From the NCBI GenBank assembly GCA_021399445.1, contig JAJTUQ010000012.1, positions 186,001 to 250,000 on the forward strand: a stretch of 64,000 nucleotides of DNA, in the 5' to 3' direction. Shown one piece after another: positions 22,822 through 35,139 of the stretch. Source of the DNA: Xylogone sp. PMI_703 (lineage: Eukaryota; Ascomycota; Leotiomycetes). The stretch's first letter is position 1, and every line of letters begins with the position of its first letter. The position numbers and the translations under genes are program-made. The notes beneath the pieces are model-generated. The model did not search any database and was not told the origin of the DNA. It worked only from the letters and a program-made list of their open reading frames with translations.

Positions 22822-23341
22822 ATTTGCTGAGATGAGACGCAGTATAATTAGGCTATTTTAGTGATGTGTTTTGAAGCTGGTACCCACTTGTGGTCTTCAG
22901 CCTTTCATAAACACTGGGCCCTTTGCATTTATATGCCAAATATCAATCGGGCTAAGCTAATGAGCCGATACATGCTTACAAACATGCAAATACCAAGCCC
23001 CGGGTTTCCATCAGAAACTCCACAATTCTCAATAACTTCAATTACCTTAAATCTTGGCCCGGTAAATTCTGTAATGAGTTATCCGAATATCCGACTGGGA
23101 CATCGGCAAATGTGAAAGCATCATCAGATAAGAAGGGTGGTATTGATGAATAAGAAAAGAGACAAAGTGAAATATGAATCACGCACACTCTTGAGAAACT
23201 AAGAACACATATGGGTGGCATTTTTTTTTTGGCTAATACTTGAATCTCCATTCAAATATTACAGTAGGTGGACATAAGTCTACGCGATTTCCAAAAATAG
23301 CTTTTCCCCCTACCCCAACACCGAGGACCCAGCATAGATCA
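22822..23341. other. Short intergenic region before the LINE
   Basis: No gene is supported. A T10-11 run lies at about 23221-23231. Confidence 0.3.
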
Positions 23342-26300
23342 TATCAGATGGCAGACTGGGAACGAATTCGGGAAGTACTGGCGGCCAAGCTTAGCCAGGC
23401 TCCATCAGTTGAAACCGCGGAACACCTAGACCAGTATGCACAAGAGTTTGGAAATCTAGCCCAGGAGACTCTACAAGCAATGATTCCCCCCTAAACTTTT
23501 TCCCTACCCAAAAAAATGGTAGACAATAGAGTTATCTAGATTACGGAAAGGATATAACTACCGACGCTATCAGTGGACATCCGCCACCAGGAGAGGTGAA
23601 TACGATTTGAGGATACCAGATGCTGCACGGACGGCGAAACAACAATATATACAAGCTATTGAGGTGCAGAAGAAAGTCCACTGGTAAGATTTTCTGAATG
23701 ATACGAACAATGTATGGAAGGTGCTCTCATATATCAATAAGGAAGAGAAAGCATAGAGTATGCTAGTATTACGCCGAGAAGGAGAAGTAGCAAAAGAAGA
23801 TAGTGGTAAAGCAGACTTGCTTATGCGAACCTTCTTCTCACCACAGCCAGAACCAGAAGTCAACTTATAAGACAGCTGAACTGAAGACAGCCATAATACT
23901 AGCGATGAGAGTTGCAGCCCAATACAAGAAGAAGAAGTACGAGAAGCCATTTTCAGCTCCAACCCTAGGAAGGCTCCAGGACTGGATGGGATTCCGTTTT
24001 ACGCATGGCAGGAATTATGGCCTGTGGCTAAGGAATGGATCCTGCGCTTGTATCAAAAATCACTTGAGTTAGGGCATGTGCTTACAACATGGAGAGAGGC
24101 CAAGATCGTTGTCATACGAAAACCTGGAAAACTAAACTACACTATCCTTAAGGCTTACCGACTGATCTCTCTGTTACCAACTATCAGTACGGGATTAGAG
24201 AAGGTGATCATAAGACAAATTACGGAATACTTAGAGAGGAATAACTTACTCCCTTGCACACAATTTGGAGCAAGGCCACGAAGATTTACAGAGCATGTAC
24301 TTATGCTCTTAACGGAAAAGATCCACGATGCATGGCGTACAAGGAAGGTCTTATCTTTGGTCACGTTTGATGTCCAAGGAACATACAATAGTGTCAATAA
24401 AGATGTTCTGAAAAGAAGGCTTAAGGAACACAACATTCCAGAGGTCTTCGTGGAATAGATCTACAGCTTCTGCAGCAATCAGAGAGCATGCGTGGCTTTC
24501 GAAGACTATTACTCTACCATGGAAGACATTATTTATCCAGGTTTACCACAAGGTTCGCTATTATCTCCAATAACATACATTGTATATAATACAAGCTTAT
24601 TAAAGGGTCTAATAAACAGCAGAGAAGAGGATATAGGTTTCGTCGATGACTATACGGCCTAAGTCATAAGGAAGTCGTTAGAAAAGAATACGCACAAGAT
24701 ACAGGATGACATCATACTAAGAGTGGTTCAATGGCAAAGGCAGAGCAATGCTACATTTGAAGCTGACAAAACGTAATTCATCCACTTTACGAGAAACGAG
24801 GAGAAAGTACAACGTTCTTACCTGCTAATTCGAATGAATAAGATCTGGGTGACGTTAAGCGAGTAAAAATCCTAGGAGTATTACTCGATAGTAAACTTCG
24901 AATGAGGGAGCATGTTCCAAAAGGCAGCAAGTAAAGGACTGACACAGTGCATTGCCCTCAGAATGCTTCAAGGATTAAGACCTTCGGCAATGAAACAATT
25001 ATACATTTCCACTATAGCATCCAAATTAGACTATGCAGTTTCGGTGTGGTACAAAGTCCAGGACCGAGGACAGCTTGCGGAAAAGACACTAAAAGTGATA
25101 CAACGTCTAGGGAGTTAAATAATAACAGGGGCATACAGAACAGTAGTAAGTGTGGTTCTAGAAGCCGAGTGCGGCCTATTGCCTACAGCCATACATCTCC
25201 GGATGAAAATGTTACAATATGTAATAGGCCTTCATAACCTTCCGAGAGAGTATCCATGGTGGTAGCTCAAGAAGGATATACGACCAATTACCACCAAGAT
25301 TATGTCACCGCTTTGCCGTATGTTAAAGAGTTCATAATCGATATTGAAGGAGAGACAAAAAACGAACTAGAAGTAATCTACCCATTTCCAGTGCACCCAG
25401 CAATAGACAATCCATTCGAAGCCATTATTATTATTGAAGACAGAAACCTCACGGTCACAGAAGCTCAGGATTCGACGGTAGCACCCGCTATGTACACAGA
25501 TAGATCAGCGAGAAACGGCCTCACAGGGCATGCAGTCACATGGCTTCAGAGGGAACTCTCATCTATCAACATCAAAACTGTGCTAAAGACGCGTGAAGGC
25601 GAGTGGATAGCAGTGTACGAGACAGCTGCTCCCAGAGATGACGACAACGAATATGCCGTAGAACTAAGAGCAATCCGAAAAGCAGTGAGGATTCTGTGAA
25701 GTCATGTACTTCAATTGTGGCAGGGAAACATAATTATCCTCATAGACTGTTAAAGCGTAATGAAATCGCTACGAAGACCATACTAACAGAGTAGATAGTA
25801 TATCATTCAAGAAATAATACAGATAACTGCAGGACTTCACAGAGAGGGAACAAAAATTACTTTACGATGGGTCTCAGCGTACGAAGGGGTACATGGTAAC
25901 AAGCTTACGCACAAATACGCAAAAAGGTCTACAACAAAAGGAAATGAAGTAGGAGAGGAGCCTGCGCCATATCTTAGATCATAAGTACTCGGAACAGACT
26001 TGCTCTGGCATGTTCGTGAGAACTATTGATAAAGCTCTACCGTAGTAACACATGGTTAGGGTATATAACACTTTGAACAGTCAAGATATAGTTATCATTG
26101 TTTAACTACGGATAGGACACTTAGCGTTAAATGATCTGATAACATGAATATATAGAGCCGAATCAGTAAGATGTCAATGTGGGGCTGAAGAAAAGATGGT
26201 TTACCACCTTGTCTTTTAATGTCCGCGATGGATAGAGTAAAGGTAAGCACTACGAGAAATATTAAGGGAGAAAATAAGAGATCTGTCATATGCATTAGGG

Positions 26301-26560
26301 GGATAGAGCGGTCGATTAGACAGACGAACAGGAAAGCAAGTTGACGAAAGTAAAGAGAAGTGGAAATCAAACATAAATGCTATCAAGGCAGTCATTCAAT
26401 TTGCGAAAGCAACAGGTAGATTTTAATCTCAAACAACAGTAAGTACGGAAGAAGCGAATGAAGGTAGCAGAGAGGGGACGGAGGAGGCGGAAGTAGTAGA
26501 GTAAGAGGGGAGGTAGCAATGCCTGAACCTCTAGGCCTGGCTGGTTGTGACCAGCAGGTT
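23342..26560 (+). mobile_element. Non-LTR retrotransposon (Tad-like LINE), 5'-truncated and decayed
   Basis: Pieces read in order. MADWERIREVLAAKL near 23350 is the linker before the reverse transcriptase. IVVIRKPGK and YRLISLLP near 24110-24170 and LVTFDVQGTYNSV near 24360 are RT motifs (a D is retained). GLPQGSLLSP near 24545 and the catalytic FVDDYTA near 24640 follow. An RNase H start, MYTDRSARNGLTGHA, lies near 25490. Many frames are cut by TAG/TAA. No tail or target duplication was resolved; the 3' boundary near 26560 is a guess from loss of coding resemblance. Confidence 0.8.
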
Positions 26561-26639
26561 TTTAAGCCCGGAAACAATGGCCGGCACCGAAACAATTAGC
26601 ATAGCTTATAGCCTAGAGCGAGAAGCTTACGCAATTAAC

Positions 26640-26695
26640 TTAACTTAACTTCACCTAGCAGTAGCATAGTAGTAGCAGTAGTAGCGTATATTTTC
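26640..26695. repeat. Simple repeats: ACTTA and AGT/AGC runs
   Basis: ACTTAACTTAACTT is followed by an imperfect AGTAGCAGTAGTAG array. It lies just beyond the LINE and could be its degenerate 3' tail or an independent microsatellite. Confidence 0.5.
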
Positions 26696-26699
26696 TACA

Positions 26700-27239
26700 C
26701 GGAAACAAATGATGACGAACCCGGCCGTGAATTTCATTCTCGCACATGGTTACCTATTCGTCCTAACTCGAATGTCGGATAGATCTGTCGCATTAACCTC
26801 TAGAGCATACTTTCGGTACTATACCTACTTTGGAGCTTTCATCTTTCCAACCAATTTTTCCGTTGATTTTTTTCTCCCTTTCTTCGCAAATTCCCTGACT
26901 ATAAGTGCCAATTATAGCTCTGTGCTTTGGGCTCCCTGCGTCTTCGTGTGGTTCTCGAGGCCGGGGGATCGCTTGGTAGGCTCTAGTCTCTGTTCGGGCT
27001 GGACGACTGCTGCAGAGGCCTCGAGCTCTCCATCTCTGGAGCTGTTCTGGGCAGCAAGGACGGCATTACCTTGCTAGGTAGTGCAGGAACTCATGAAACC
27101 CGGTAGACGCCCACTGGTAAGCACGCAGGAGGGCAGGCTGCAATGTTGTCGGAAAGGCACCGTTCACTCTGTAAGTCATGCCTCGCTGGAGCAGACGGTG
27201 TCCGCTTTGTCAATCAAACGCCACGTTTATATGCCTATA
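26700..27239. other. Unassigned region with one 122-codon frame
   Basis: A plus-strand frame at 26709-27077 has hydrophobic stretches but no family resemblance. I treat it as unassigned. Confidence 0.25.
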
Positions 27240-27790
27240 ACTTCTGATTCAACCTCTGATTCGACCTCTGATTCGACCTTGGATTTATCTTCAAATCCAC
27301 TTTCAGATTCACCTTCAAACTCAACTCCAAGTTCAACTTCAGGTTCAGGTTCAATTATGAATTGAGCCTCTGATCGGTCATTAAAGAGTTGAGGGTTAAT
27401 TGGTATATCACCAGTAAGTAAATCAAATTCTAAATCTGACTCAAAAATTAGAGGTTGTGTAGGATCTTCTTGAGGGATTCTAATAGTAAGGTCTTTGCGT
27501 TGTTTACTATTTAACCAATCATAATAACTCCCTCGATCTCTGAATAAAAGTTCAGCAGGTGTACAACCAATAGTTGTATGCTTTTGAGTATTTATTGAAA
27601 GTGAATCAAACTATCCTTCCACTCAGTAGACCCATTATCATTTTTCCAATATCTCAATTTGGCTTCAACCACTCCATTGGCTTGTTCAATAAGACCTTGA
27701 GTTTGTGGAGATCTAGGCTTTCCATTGATTATTCGAATACCATATCTTCGCAATACTATCAAAAAGGCCTTTTTGAACTCTGTAGTTACT
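27240..27790 (-). pseudogene. Retroviral-type integrase (rve) relic
   Basis: On the minus strand from about 27775 the text reads LRRYGIRIINGKPRSPQTQG and continues LIEQANGVVEAKL. This is the region around the catalytic Glu of rve integrases, and the GS-x2-W and TPAELLF segments follow after an in-frame TAA. The C-terminal part is strongly acidic with repeated Glu/Ser (PEPEVELG, ESEVESEVE). It resembles integrase-only elements of fungi and animals more than a complete Gypsy or Copia pol, since no RT was found nearby. Confidence 0.65.
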
Positions 27791-29086
27791 GTCGAAACGC
27801 CGGATACAGTCTATACACGCATGAAGGGACGCATAAAGCCCCTTTGTGCTCTATTAGACAGTCAGCTTGTGGGCTTTTATCAGGATGATGAACCAGCGCA
27901 GCTTTCCCGTAATCATGCCTTATGGCTCTCTCATCTGCATTCATTTTCACACTGAAAATCTTTCAACTTGAGAACCCCTTGCTGTTTCGAGACCCTTGAT
28001 CTGAGTCCTAGGAAATGGTGCCAGCATACTTACTATGGTTTGTCCAAGCGGCCTGGTATGCCTAGCCGGGTCACGGTATACTCCGAGAGTATGGAATCTT
28101 GGCGAGATGATCGCGGAGTATCCTTGCCCAAGATTGGGTGCATAAAATGTAAGTGACGCAGAGTACGGAGGTAACATAGCCACTAGAATATTCTTGGCAG
28201 GCATATAGATCAACTTAGCCCTGGTCTTACGAGCCTAATGTAGGTAGGCAGACTCGAAGCAGGAATAAGAAAACAATGGTCCAACCGGAGTGACTCCATC
28301 ACAGCCCCTGATTACGATGAGGTGGTCTCGTTTCGTAGTTGAAGGAGGCTGCAGTAGCTAACGAATATGGTTACAGAGATGTCAGAGGCACCTGTACATA
28401 TTCCCATATGTTTTGCTTGGGTGCTGACCGCAAGAGAAAGCCATTTTGTACCCAGCCTTGACTCGCTGTGCCACCGATGTATTCTAAAGTGACAGCGTGT
28501 GGCAGACTCGGACGGTCATTTTTGGGTGAAAGATGATGTATTGCCAGGTCAAGCGGGATGGAAAATTGAAATGGGAAATCCCAAAGAATATGCGTCGACC
28601 AAATGCTTACCAAAGAAGAATGGATGCCGAGGTCATTTATTCATGACTAACAGAACGAGGGGATAGATTTGGCCTGATGGAAACATGCGCCTCGCGGTCA
28701 TCTGCTACGACGCACAGCAAGATTGGGCCTAGCAGACCGACTCCAGTCGGGGAGTTGGGGGTGCAGGGAGTGTTGGCATCGTTAGTTGTAGAACTGGTAA
28801 TAGTCCTGATGGTCACTAACATGTTGGCCAAGTGATCTCTTTATCTTGGCCTTCCACAGGAACAGGAACAGAAACTAGAGCTCGATCCAATCTGTCACTA
28901 GAAGAAAGAGTTTTAGGGGCTGCACTAGAACACAAAATTGAGCGTGAAGTACAGTCCGCGCTAGCTTACGTTATATCTTTACTTTATCTTAGCTAGAGCT
29001 ACTAAAGCTCTAAGAGATAAGGACAGGGAATGGTGCCAATTATCAGGGGTCATATACATTTAGAATGATTAGACTAGATTAGGGGG
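27791..29086. other. Unassigned region
   Basis: No frame here has recognisable domains. Around 28985-29025 an imperfect hairpin occurs (TAGAGCT ACTAA AGCTCTA, with outer TATCT/AGATA). GGAACA is repeated near 28857-28870. Confidence 0.3.
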
Positions 29087-29187
29087 CTCGCGGTGGACAA
29101 AATAATTGGCACAGTGGTACCTAATAGGCCACTGCACTTTGGTGTTCGATTATGTAATACTGTGCCAACTATTTTGTCCACCGCGAG
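29087..29187. mobile_element. 101-bp MITE with 29-bp terminal inverted repeats (Tc1/mariner type)
   Basis: The left arm starts CTCGCGGTGGACAAAATA at 29087. The right arm (29159-29187) is its complement apart from one mismatch, and 43 bases lie between. Both sides are flanked by a G-run (GGGG before, GGGG after). The TIR sequence is of Tc1/mariner style. With only 101 bases it can have moved only in trans. Confidence 0.75.
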
Positions 29188-29603
29188 GGGGGCTCATTAA
29201 CCAAGCTTTAATGTCGGCTACTCGATGTGGTAGACTGTTTTGTATTGTCGGAGGATGATTGTGGCATTCTGCAATGTTTCATTTCATAACCAATGGTATA
29301 GCTCCCTTTTAGCCGCCGGTGAGCCTAGTATTGGTGGCTAGGCATTCATTGAAATCATCGATTTAATTGGCCCCGTTAAGCTTGTTTTGGTTCATGCTTC
29401 AGTCCCTACGTTCTTGCAACAGGGTTGATGTAATGGCTTTGAGAGCATCTAATCCAATGGTCCGGCCATGAAAGTAGTACTGGGTAGAAACTGAAAGGTG
29501 TTTTGTCAGTGTAGGGAACACTCATACCAAGGTCACCAGCGAGAGCCCTGTCACCTATCCGGTACCGAAGGATACGAGCAGCTGGTTGGCTTTGCAGTGT
29601 AGG

Positions 29604-29816
29604 TTATTTGTGACTTCGTACATTAGCAAAGAATTCATCTACCAGAAGTCGAGCCATACCTGCCGCAGTCGCTGTTGAAAACAGAAATGCACAACATTCA
29701 GAAGATGGGGTGACGCCGAGATCTTCACGCGTCGATTCAGAGAGGCGACGAAAGTTATTAAGTCTATCCTCAATCGGATTTCTTTCGATTTCTTCCAGCT
29801 CGGAGGGAGTAGCCAT
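29604..29816 (-). pseudogene. FunK1-like N-terminal fragment
   Basis: The 70-residue frame includes NPIEDRLNNF and later DLGVTPSSE. The FunK1 pseudogene at 32563-35133 has HPIVDRLVAF and RLGMTESL at the same spacing, so this looks like a separate N-terminal copy with nothing of the kinase domain next to it. It could also be a small unrelated protein; support is a single similarity. Confidence 0.35.
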
Positions 29817-30711
29817 GAATAAGATGATACTGTAGGCATTAATATTGTCATTCATAATTGATAATAAGGGTTATGGCAATTATTACTCAATATGTACAAA
29901 CATAAAATAAGTATATAAATCCTATTTCAAACGCAAGATGTGTGACTCATACCAGTTATAGGACGGCGTTATCATGAATTTTACCAGTGTAACGAAAGTC
30001 TGGGTATAAGGGAAGTTTGATAGCCAAGACTCCCCCACAGACCTCCTATTGTTTAGCCTAAACACTGGGTAAGACTTGAAATGGCCAACCAAACTTAACG
30101 CTCCTAACATTGATGATTATTCCCGTACTGATTTGGAACTAAACTTTAATTTAAAAACATATTTTAACGACCCGCTTCTAAGTCTTAAATTCTTTGAGTT
30201 GTTTATAATGTAATCTTTAGTATGACGACGAGGTTAAACTGAACTCGACCATCAAGGAAGTTGAATATAATCTTTGAATTATACATCCTACTTCTACACC
30301 AGGTTGTCCACCGTGTGCTCTACTAATAATTATGCACCATTTCTCATAACTACTATGGTGGCGCTCAATATGGTGCGATAGCTCTAACAAAGTGCGACCA
30401 GTTCAGGTAACGACTGGAGGGATAATGTATGAAGCGCTGGGACGTTGGAACATTGGACATATACTCAGCTAAAACGATTGGATCTTTAAAGCTAAAGCCG
30501 AGCTATATGAAAATAGGTTTAGGAGATGGCTAACTTAGAGCTATCGAGGTCGGGTGGTGGACTAAACTATATCTCTATTACCGGAAACCTCACATGACAT
30601 ACTACTCCAGGTTGCAGTTATAGGTCCTGTACTAAATAGCGTGTTAACTATCTAAGATTCTTATAATACTAGTATACTTAATCCGATTTCGCCCAGTGCA
30701 CATAGAACCAC
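29817..30711. other. AT-rich intergenic region
   Basis: No gene is supported. Confidence 0.3.
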
Positions 30712-31176
30712 CTAATACCTAGATGTTGTGACTGTAGTACCGCTATGATTACTCTGAGAAATTGCAGGCCCCGGTGAATTCTGCGTGGCTATAGAGGAAC
30801 CGATCACCCGAGAAGAATATTTTGCTGTCGGACAGAGATGCTGAGTGCTAGACGTGGAGTTTACCATCTGTGTTCGACTCGCTCCAAACACCGGTGGCAT
30901 ATTAAAGGGGGACGTTGGGCTTGAGGTATAGCCTAGTGCTGGAAATACAGATGTTGTGCTCGTGTCTAGAGTATTCTTGGTTGACCGAAAGCTGGTCGTG
31001 ATGGAAGCTTCATGGGTCAGCGTAGGGCTAGTCATCGTAATAATACCGGAGCCTTCCTCGCCATTATATTGAATTTGTACTGTTGCTTCTGCTGGGACTC
31101 CACTGCCAGTTACAGATAGAGTAAATCCATAGCCAAATAACAGACTTATCACAAGTATAACACAATTTATAACCAT
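30712..31176 (-). CDS. Small secreted Ser/Thr-rich hypothetical protein
   Basis: The frame encodes 154 aa. The N-terminus (MVINCVILVISLLFGYGFTL) is a strong candidate signal peptide. The mature part is rich in Ser and Thr (TSTTSVF, STSSTQ, SGTTVTT), as in mucin-like or cell-wall-associated proteins. There is one Cys after the signal peptide and no recognisable domain. No intron is needed. It lies in transposon-rich DNA, so it may be a young gene, an effector-like protein or a chance frame; codon content does not settle this. Confidence 0.35.
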   Translation of the reverse strand: MVINCVILVISLLFGYGFTLSVTGSGVPAEATVQIQYNGEEGSGIITMTSPTLTHEASITTSFRSTKNTLDTSTTSVFPALGYTSSPTSPFNMPPVFGASRTQMVNSTSSTQHLCPTAKYSSRVIGSSIATQNSPGPAISQSNHSGTTVTTSRY

Positions 31177-32562
31177 CCTTGATGAATATAGGGCGCGGAG
31201 ATTGAAACTGGACGCGGTACTATTCTATATTTTATATCGAGGTAAGTGTAGTTCCGAAATAACTTATTTTAAGCCATAACTAGCGTTACATTTCTCCCTT
31301 TTACCCTTAGAATTTGTCATTCCTGTCTGTTTTGTTCAAGATAAAACTCTCCAGACATATGTGGCGATACAAAGGTTAAGCCGCGATGGACGGTTACTGT
31401 ATTCAATCGTGGTTTGTGTCTATGATTAAACATATCATTACGTGTATTACGTGTATGCTCGAGCAGTGGGAAGATGCCAATTTTAGGCATCTATCTAATC
31501 CTATCTTTTGGTTCCCCCTTTCCCCTTTTCCCAAAGTGTTTATCTGCTGCTGAGTCTGGAGGAACAAAGTGGAGGCTGTAGTCCGGAGGGATTGGATGCC
31601 ATTGCTTCATGCAAAAATGGTAGTCCACGAAACTTGTTGCCTTGCACTAAGCAAGATCAGTTTGACCATGATACATCAACTTGCAGCCATTGCTCACGAT
31701 CCACAACGTCAGAAGAACACTTCTTTGTGAGTCAAGTCAACCTCATGAAACAAATCCACGGACTTTGGAAACGTGCCTGGCCTATGACTGTGACTAGGCA
31801 TCAGCTAATGCCATTAAACCCCTCATTCGAACAGGTCTGGCAGTTCCATTGGCAAGCGATTCCTCAGCCTCAAGAGCATGGAATCGCCAAAAAGAAGGCA
31901 AAGCTACGTATCCATCCTCAATACCGTAACGTCCCTCCCTACGTGCCGAAAAACCCACCGTGCTGAAAAAAATGGTAGGTACTTCAATTTTAAGCATCTC
32001 AAATTTTGTGCACACATCGGTATACCTTATATTTTTGTGTAAGTCGTATTCCATGGCTACCCCTGGATATTCTGAACCACTCCTACCAGACAATTACGTT
32101 TACATTGTCGCCCTCGCGCCTAATTTGCAGAAAGTCTCTGTTTATAGCAATATAGAGTTCCTTCACCACAGGTCCACCACCGAGCTCTTATTACTTCTAA
32201 TATAAAAGGGTCTTACCCAAGCTTTACAGCCTCACTACTAAGCTAGAAATCGTTATGAGTCTTGCGGTTGCTGTGGCGCGCAGATTCATGCAAAGTCGCC
32301 ACACGGGTCGGTATCTCGAATCAACAATTTTGGTTAGTGTGAAACAACCCCCGCACGTACTATAATATTTACGCTGTAATTTCAGTTGTGAAGCTCCCAA
32401 AGCGCGAGTCATGATATCGGAGTTGAAGATAGAGTAGTGTGTTGATTATGGTGATCCAGAATGAGGTAGAAAAAAACGTCGCCGTGCTTTCTATCATTGC
32501 GATTGTTCATAAGCCGAGAAGGGCAAAGAGAAATATGTGACAAGCATAAATTATCATCCCAA
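31177..32562. other. Unassigned region
   Basis: Frames of 99-152 codons overlap on opposite strands at 31508-32093, but neither shows a domain. I see nothing else. Confidence 0.25.
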
Positions 32563-35133
32563 TTATTCTTTATCTAAATGGTTAATCGCTTTGTCAAATG
32601 AATTAATCATGCCGTTGTACATTATGTCGTTATTACGGAATGTGCCCGTGAAAATAGCCCCATCCCTAATCGGAAAGAGAATAGAACGGGGTTCACGAGC
32701 CAACTGCTTCTGATTCTCAAACCGAAGGGCAAGCTCCGCCACGATATCCTCGAAACCGTTTTCATCCATATCACCCAACTTGTTTCGTCCAATCTCGGTA
32801 TACGTTCCCATATACCAACCACGTAATCTACTTGTCATGACTAGCCTCGACCTTCTCACCTTCGCCTTTCCTATCCCTCCACCCGTATCTCCGTGGCCGT
32901 AGCAAATGCACATCCATATGAAGACATAGAAAAATGACTCTCAAGATTGTGTCGGTAAGTATGGCCCTTGCCCTGGAGCACCTCGATTGCCATAAATTGC
33001 ATGGCCCCGGTTCGATGACTCGCTCCGCTCGGTGCACTGTCTAGCTCCTTTCCTAGATCGAGGTCGATTAATCTTCCTCTCAGGTCGCCCTCAGCAGCAG
33101 GTTCGGTAATAATGATATTATTTTCAGAAACGTCCCGATGAAGTATCTTACCATCCTCAAGAAGAGACCTGTGTCCAGCGATAGCATTGCGGAATACTTC
33201 TAAAAGCTCCTTAACAGACCTATAAGTATGAAGTGGTCGTCCGGTGGGTGAGACCACTAGGCAACAATGCACACGATTGCCGTATGTCTCACTGTCCTCA
33301 CCTACGTCAGGTTCCTGAATACTGGGGCTGTCGGGCTTACGTGACTCATCCTCCTTCGTATCCTGTTCCACATACTGAGGAACATATTAGCTATCATTGG
33401 ATCTAGACCTCTTGGTGGGGCTGGTCTCAACTGTAAGTTGCTCATCCTGTTTTCGTTTCTGCCTGGAAGAAGTTGAACTGCTTCGCGTGCTGATTGCGAG
33501 GCAGGTTAGACGTCTCATACTACTCTGAGACCTTCCCCGGGGATTACTTCTCGTCTTCGAATCCGCTCGGCTTGACTCTGTAGCACTATAAACCCAGCAA
33601 GCTTTGGCGGAGATCTTCCGCGGTTGGCCAAACTCCAAACCATTTCGCAAATTCGTAACAGTGTCCATAACTTCATTAATAACAACCTGCTTATGATAGA
33701 ACCATTGAGTGATACCTGTTACCTCTCTCTCCGTGGCCAATTTCAAAAGCCTCCTTTCCCGTTACCTCTTTTCAGACGGCCAAGCGAGCTTTATAACGTA
33801 TTCCTAGTCTGTGACATTCCTTCTTCTTCCTCGATAGCATGCTGTTCCCCTGCAGACCACTGCCTTCTGTGAGGCAATCGGCTGGTTTTCCAGGTGAATC
33901 TTCGTATCACGTGTAATAATGTACTTGCTATTCCTATCACGGTTGATGAATGTGTTCAAACCTAGTTCTGCCTCCGTCATGAGTGTATAACCAGTAATGA
34001 CTTTGACGAATCGCTCTGGATTTTTGTGGATATCGAACCTCTCGGAGCTGTATGCGCCAAATTTATCGAATACCCAAAGGCGTAGCAAGCTTCCATATAT
34101 CGTAAAACCAGAAACAAATCGCCGATCAGGCTGGCTTCCAAATACCTTACGTGTGTATCCTGTCAACTGTACCAGCGTGGCTATTGATCGATCTTCACTG
34201 AGGTTCTGTTTATGTTCTCCAATAACAAGGATATTCGACTAGTCGTGTTCACCGGCTTGGAAGGTAACATCAGAGGAAACAAGAAACATGTCAAGATTCC
34301 GATCAGCCTCTAAGCCCCTCAACGTTCTGTTTGCTGATGTGTGATATTTATAATGAAGTCCGCCGAGGAAAGTCTACTGAAACCTCATAAACCACTCAAA
34401 AAAAAGATCTTATATTAAAGGCTCTGGCCAATCTTTCCACCGCCGTCTATGAATTGTGAAATTGATTCTTTGTAGATATCCCTCTCTGTGTTCGTCCATG
34501 CCCTCCCCTTAAAGTATTACTCGAAGAATCCTTTAACATCGTCATAAACACACCCTGTGAATTCCTTGAGAGTTTGCTGGTCAACCTCGTAATGTGTCTA
34601 CTCGATTCCGCTCTGAGAAGCCAAGCTGGATCGAAGTGGGGTGTCGAGGAAAGTATTTTTAAGGGGTTGGTCAGAGGTGTAACCGCTTTCGGTCTTGTCT
34701 GTGAAATAAGCTTGAACATAACATTCTATATATCTCCGTCTGGCGTATCGTTAACAATTAGCCTGATTAAAGGGATTACTGATTTGAGATTAAAGTCACT
34801 CGAAACAACTTTAGATCCAAGATCAAATAGATCTGCACAGAGAGGAGTAGTAAGATTAATTTGCCAATGAAGGATACGAGTAACTGGAAGGGTTTATAAG
34901 GCAAGAATGAGATTAAGGAGCAGATCTTGTACATAGGTTAACAGTATAATAAAACCATCACAAGACTCAAGCTTACCTAGGCCAGATTCCGCAGAGAGGG
35001 CCTCCTTGACAGCAGTAAGTGATTCGGTCATACCTAGACGCGCTTGAGATGATTTGAACTGGTTACAAAAGGCGACTAATCTGTCTACGATGGGATGGTT
35101 ATTAATTACATCTGCTTCTTCTGTATTGTCCAT
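32563..35133 (-). pseudogene. FunK1 fungal-type protein kinase, pseudogene
   Basis: Reading down the minus strand, the N-terminal segment begins MDNTEEADVINNHPIVDRL at 35133. A linker at about 34530 has YDDVKGFFE then TAA then YFKGRAWTNT. The pre-kinase region near 34100 has RRFVSGFTIYGSLLRLW. The kinase core near 33160 has ILHRDVSENNIII (catalytic Asp) and LIDLDLGKE. The terminal part has SRLRGWYMGTY. Lesions include the TAA in the linker (34510 area) and a one-base shift near 32945, where RHNLES loses frame before FFYVFIWMCICYG. The family is widespread in fungi and its cellular role is unclear. Confidence 0.75.
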
Positions 35134-35139
35134 CACGAG

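Noticed and set aside
31508..32093. Overlapping frames of 152 and 99 codons on opposite strands
   Set aside because: Neither has a recognisable domain, signal peptide or splice pattern; left as unassigned DNA.
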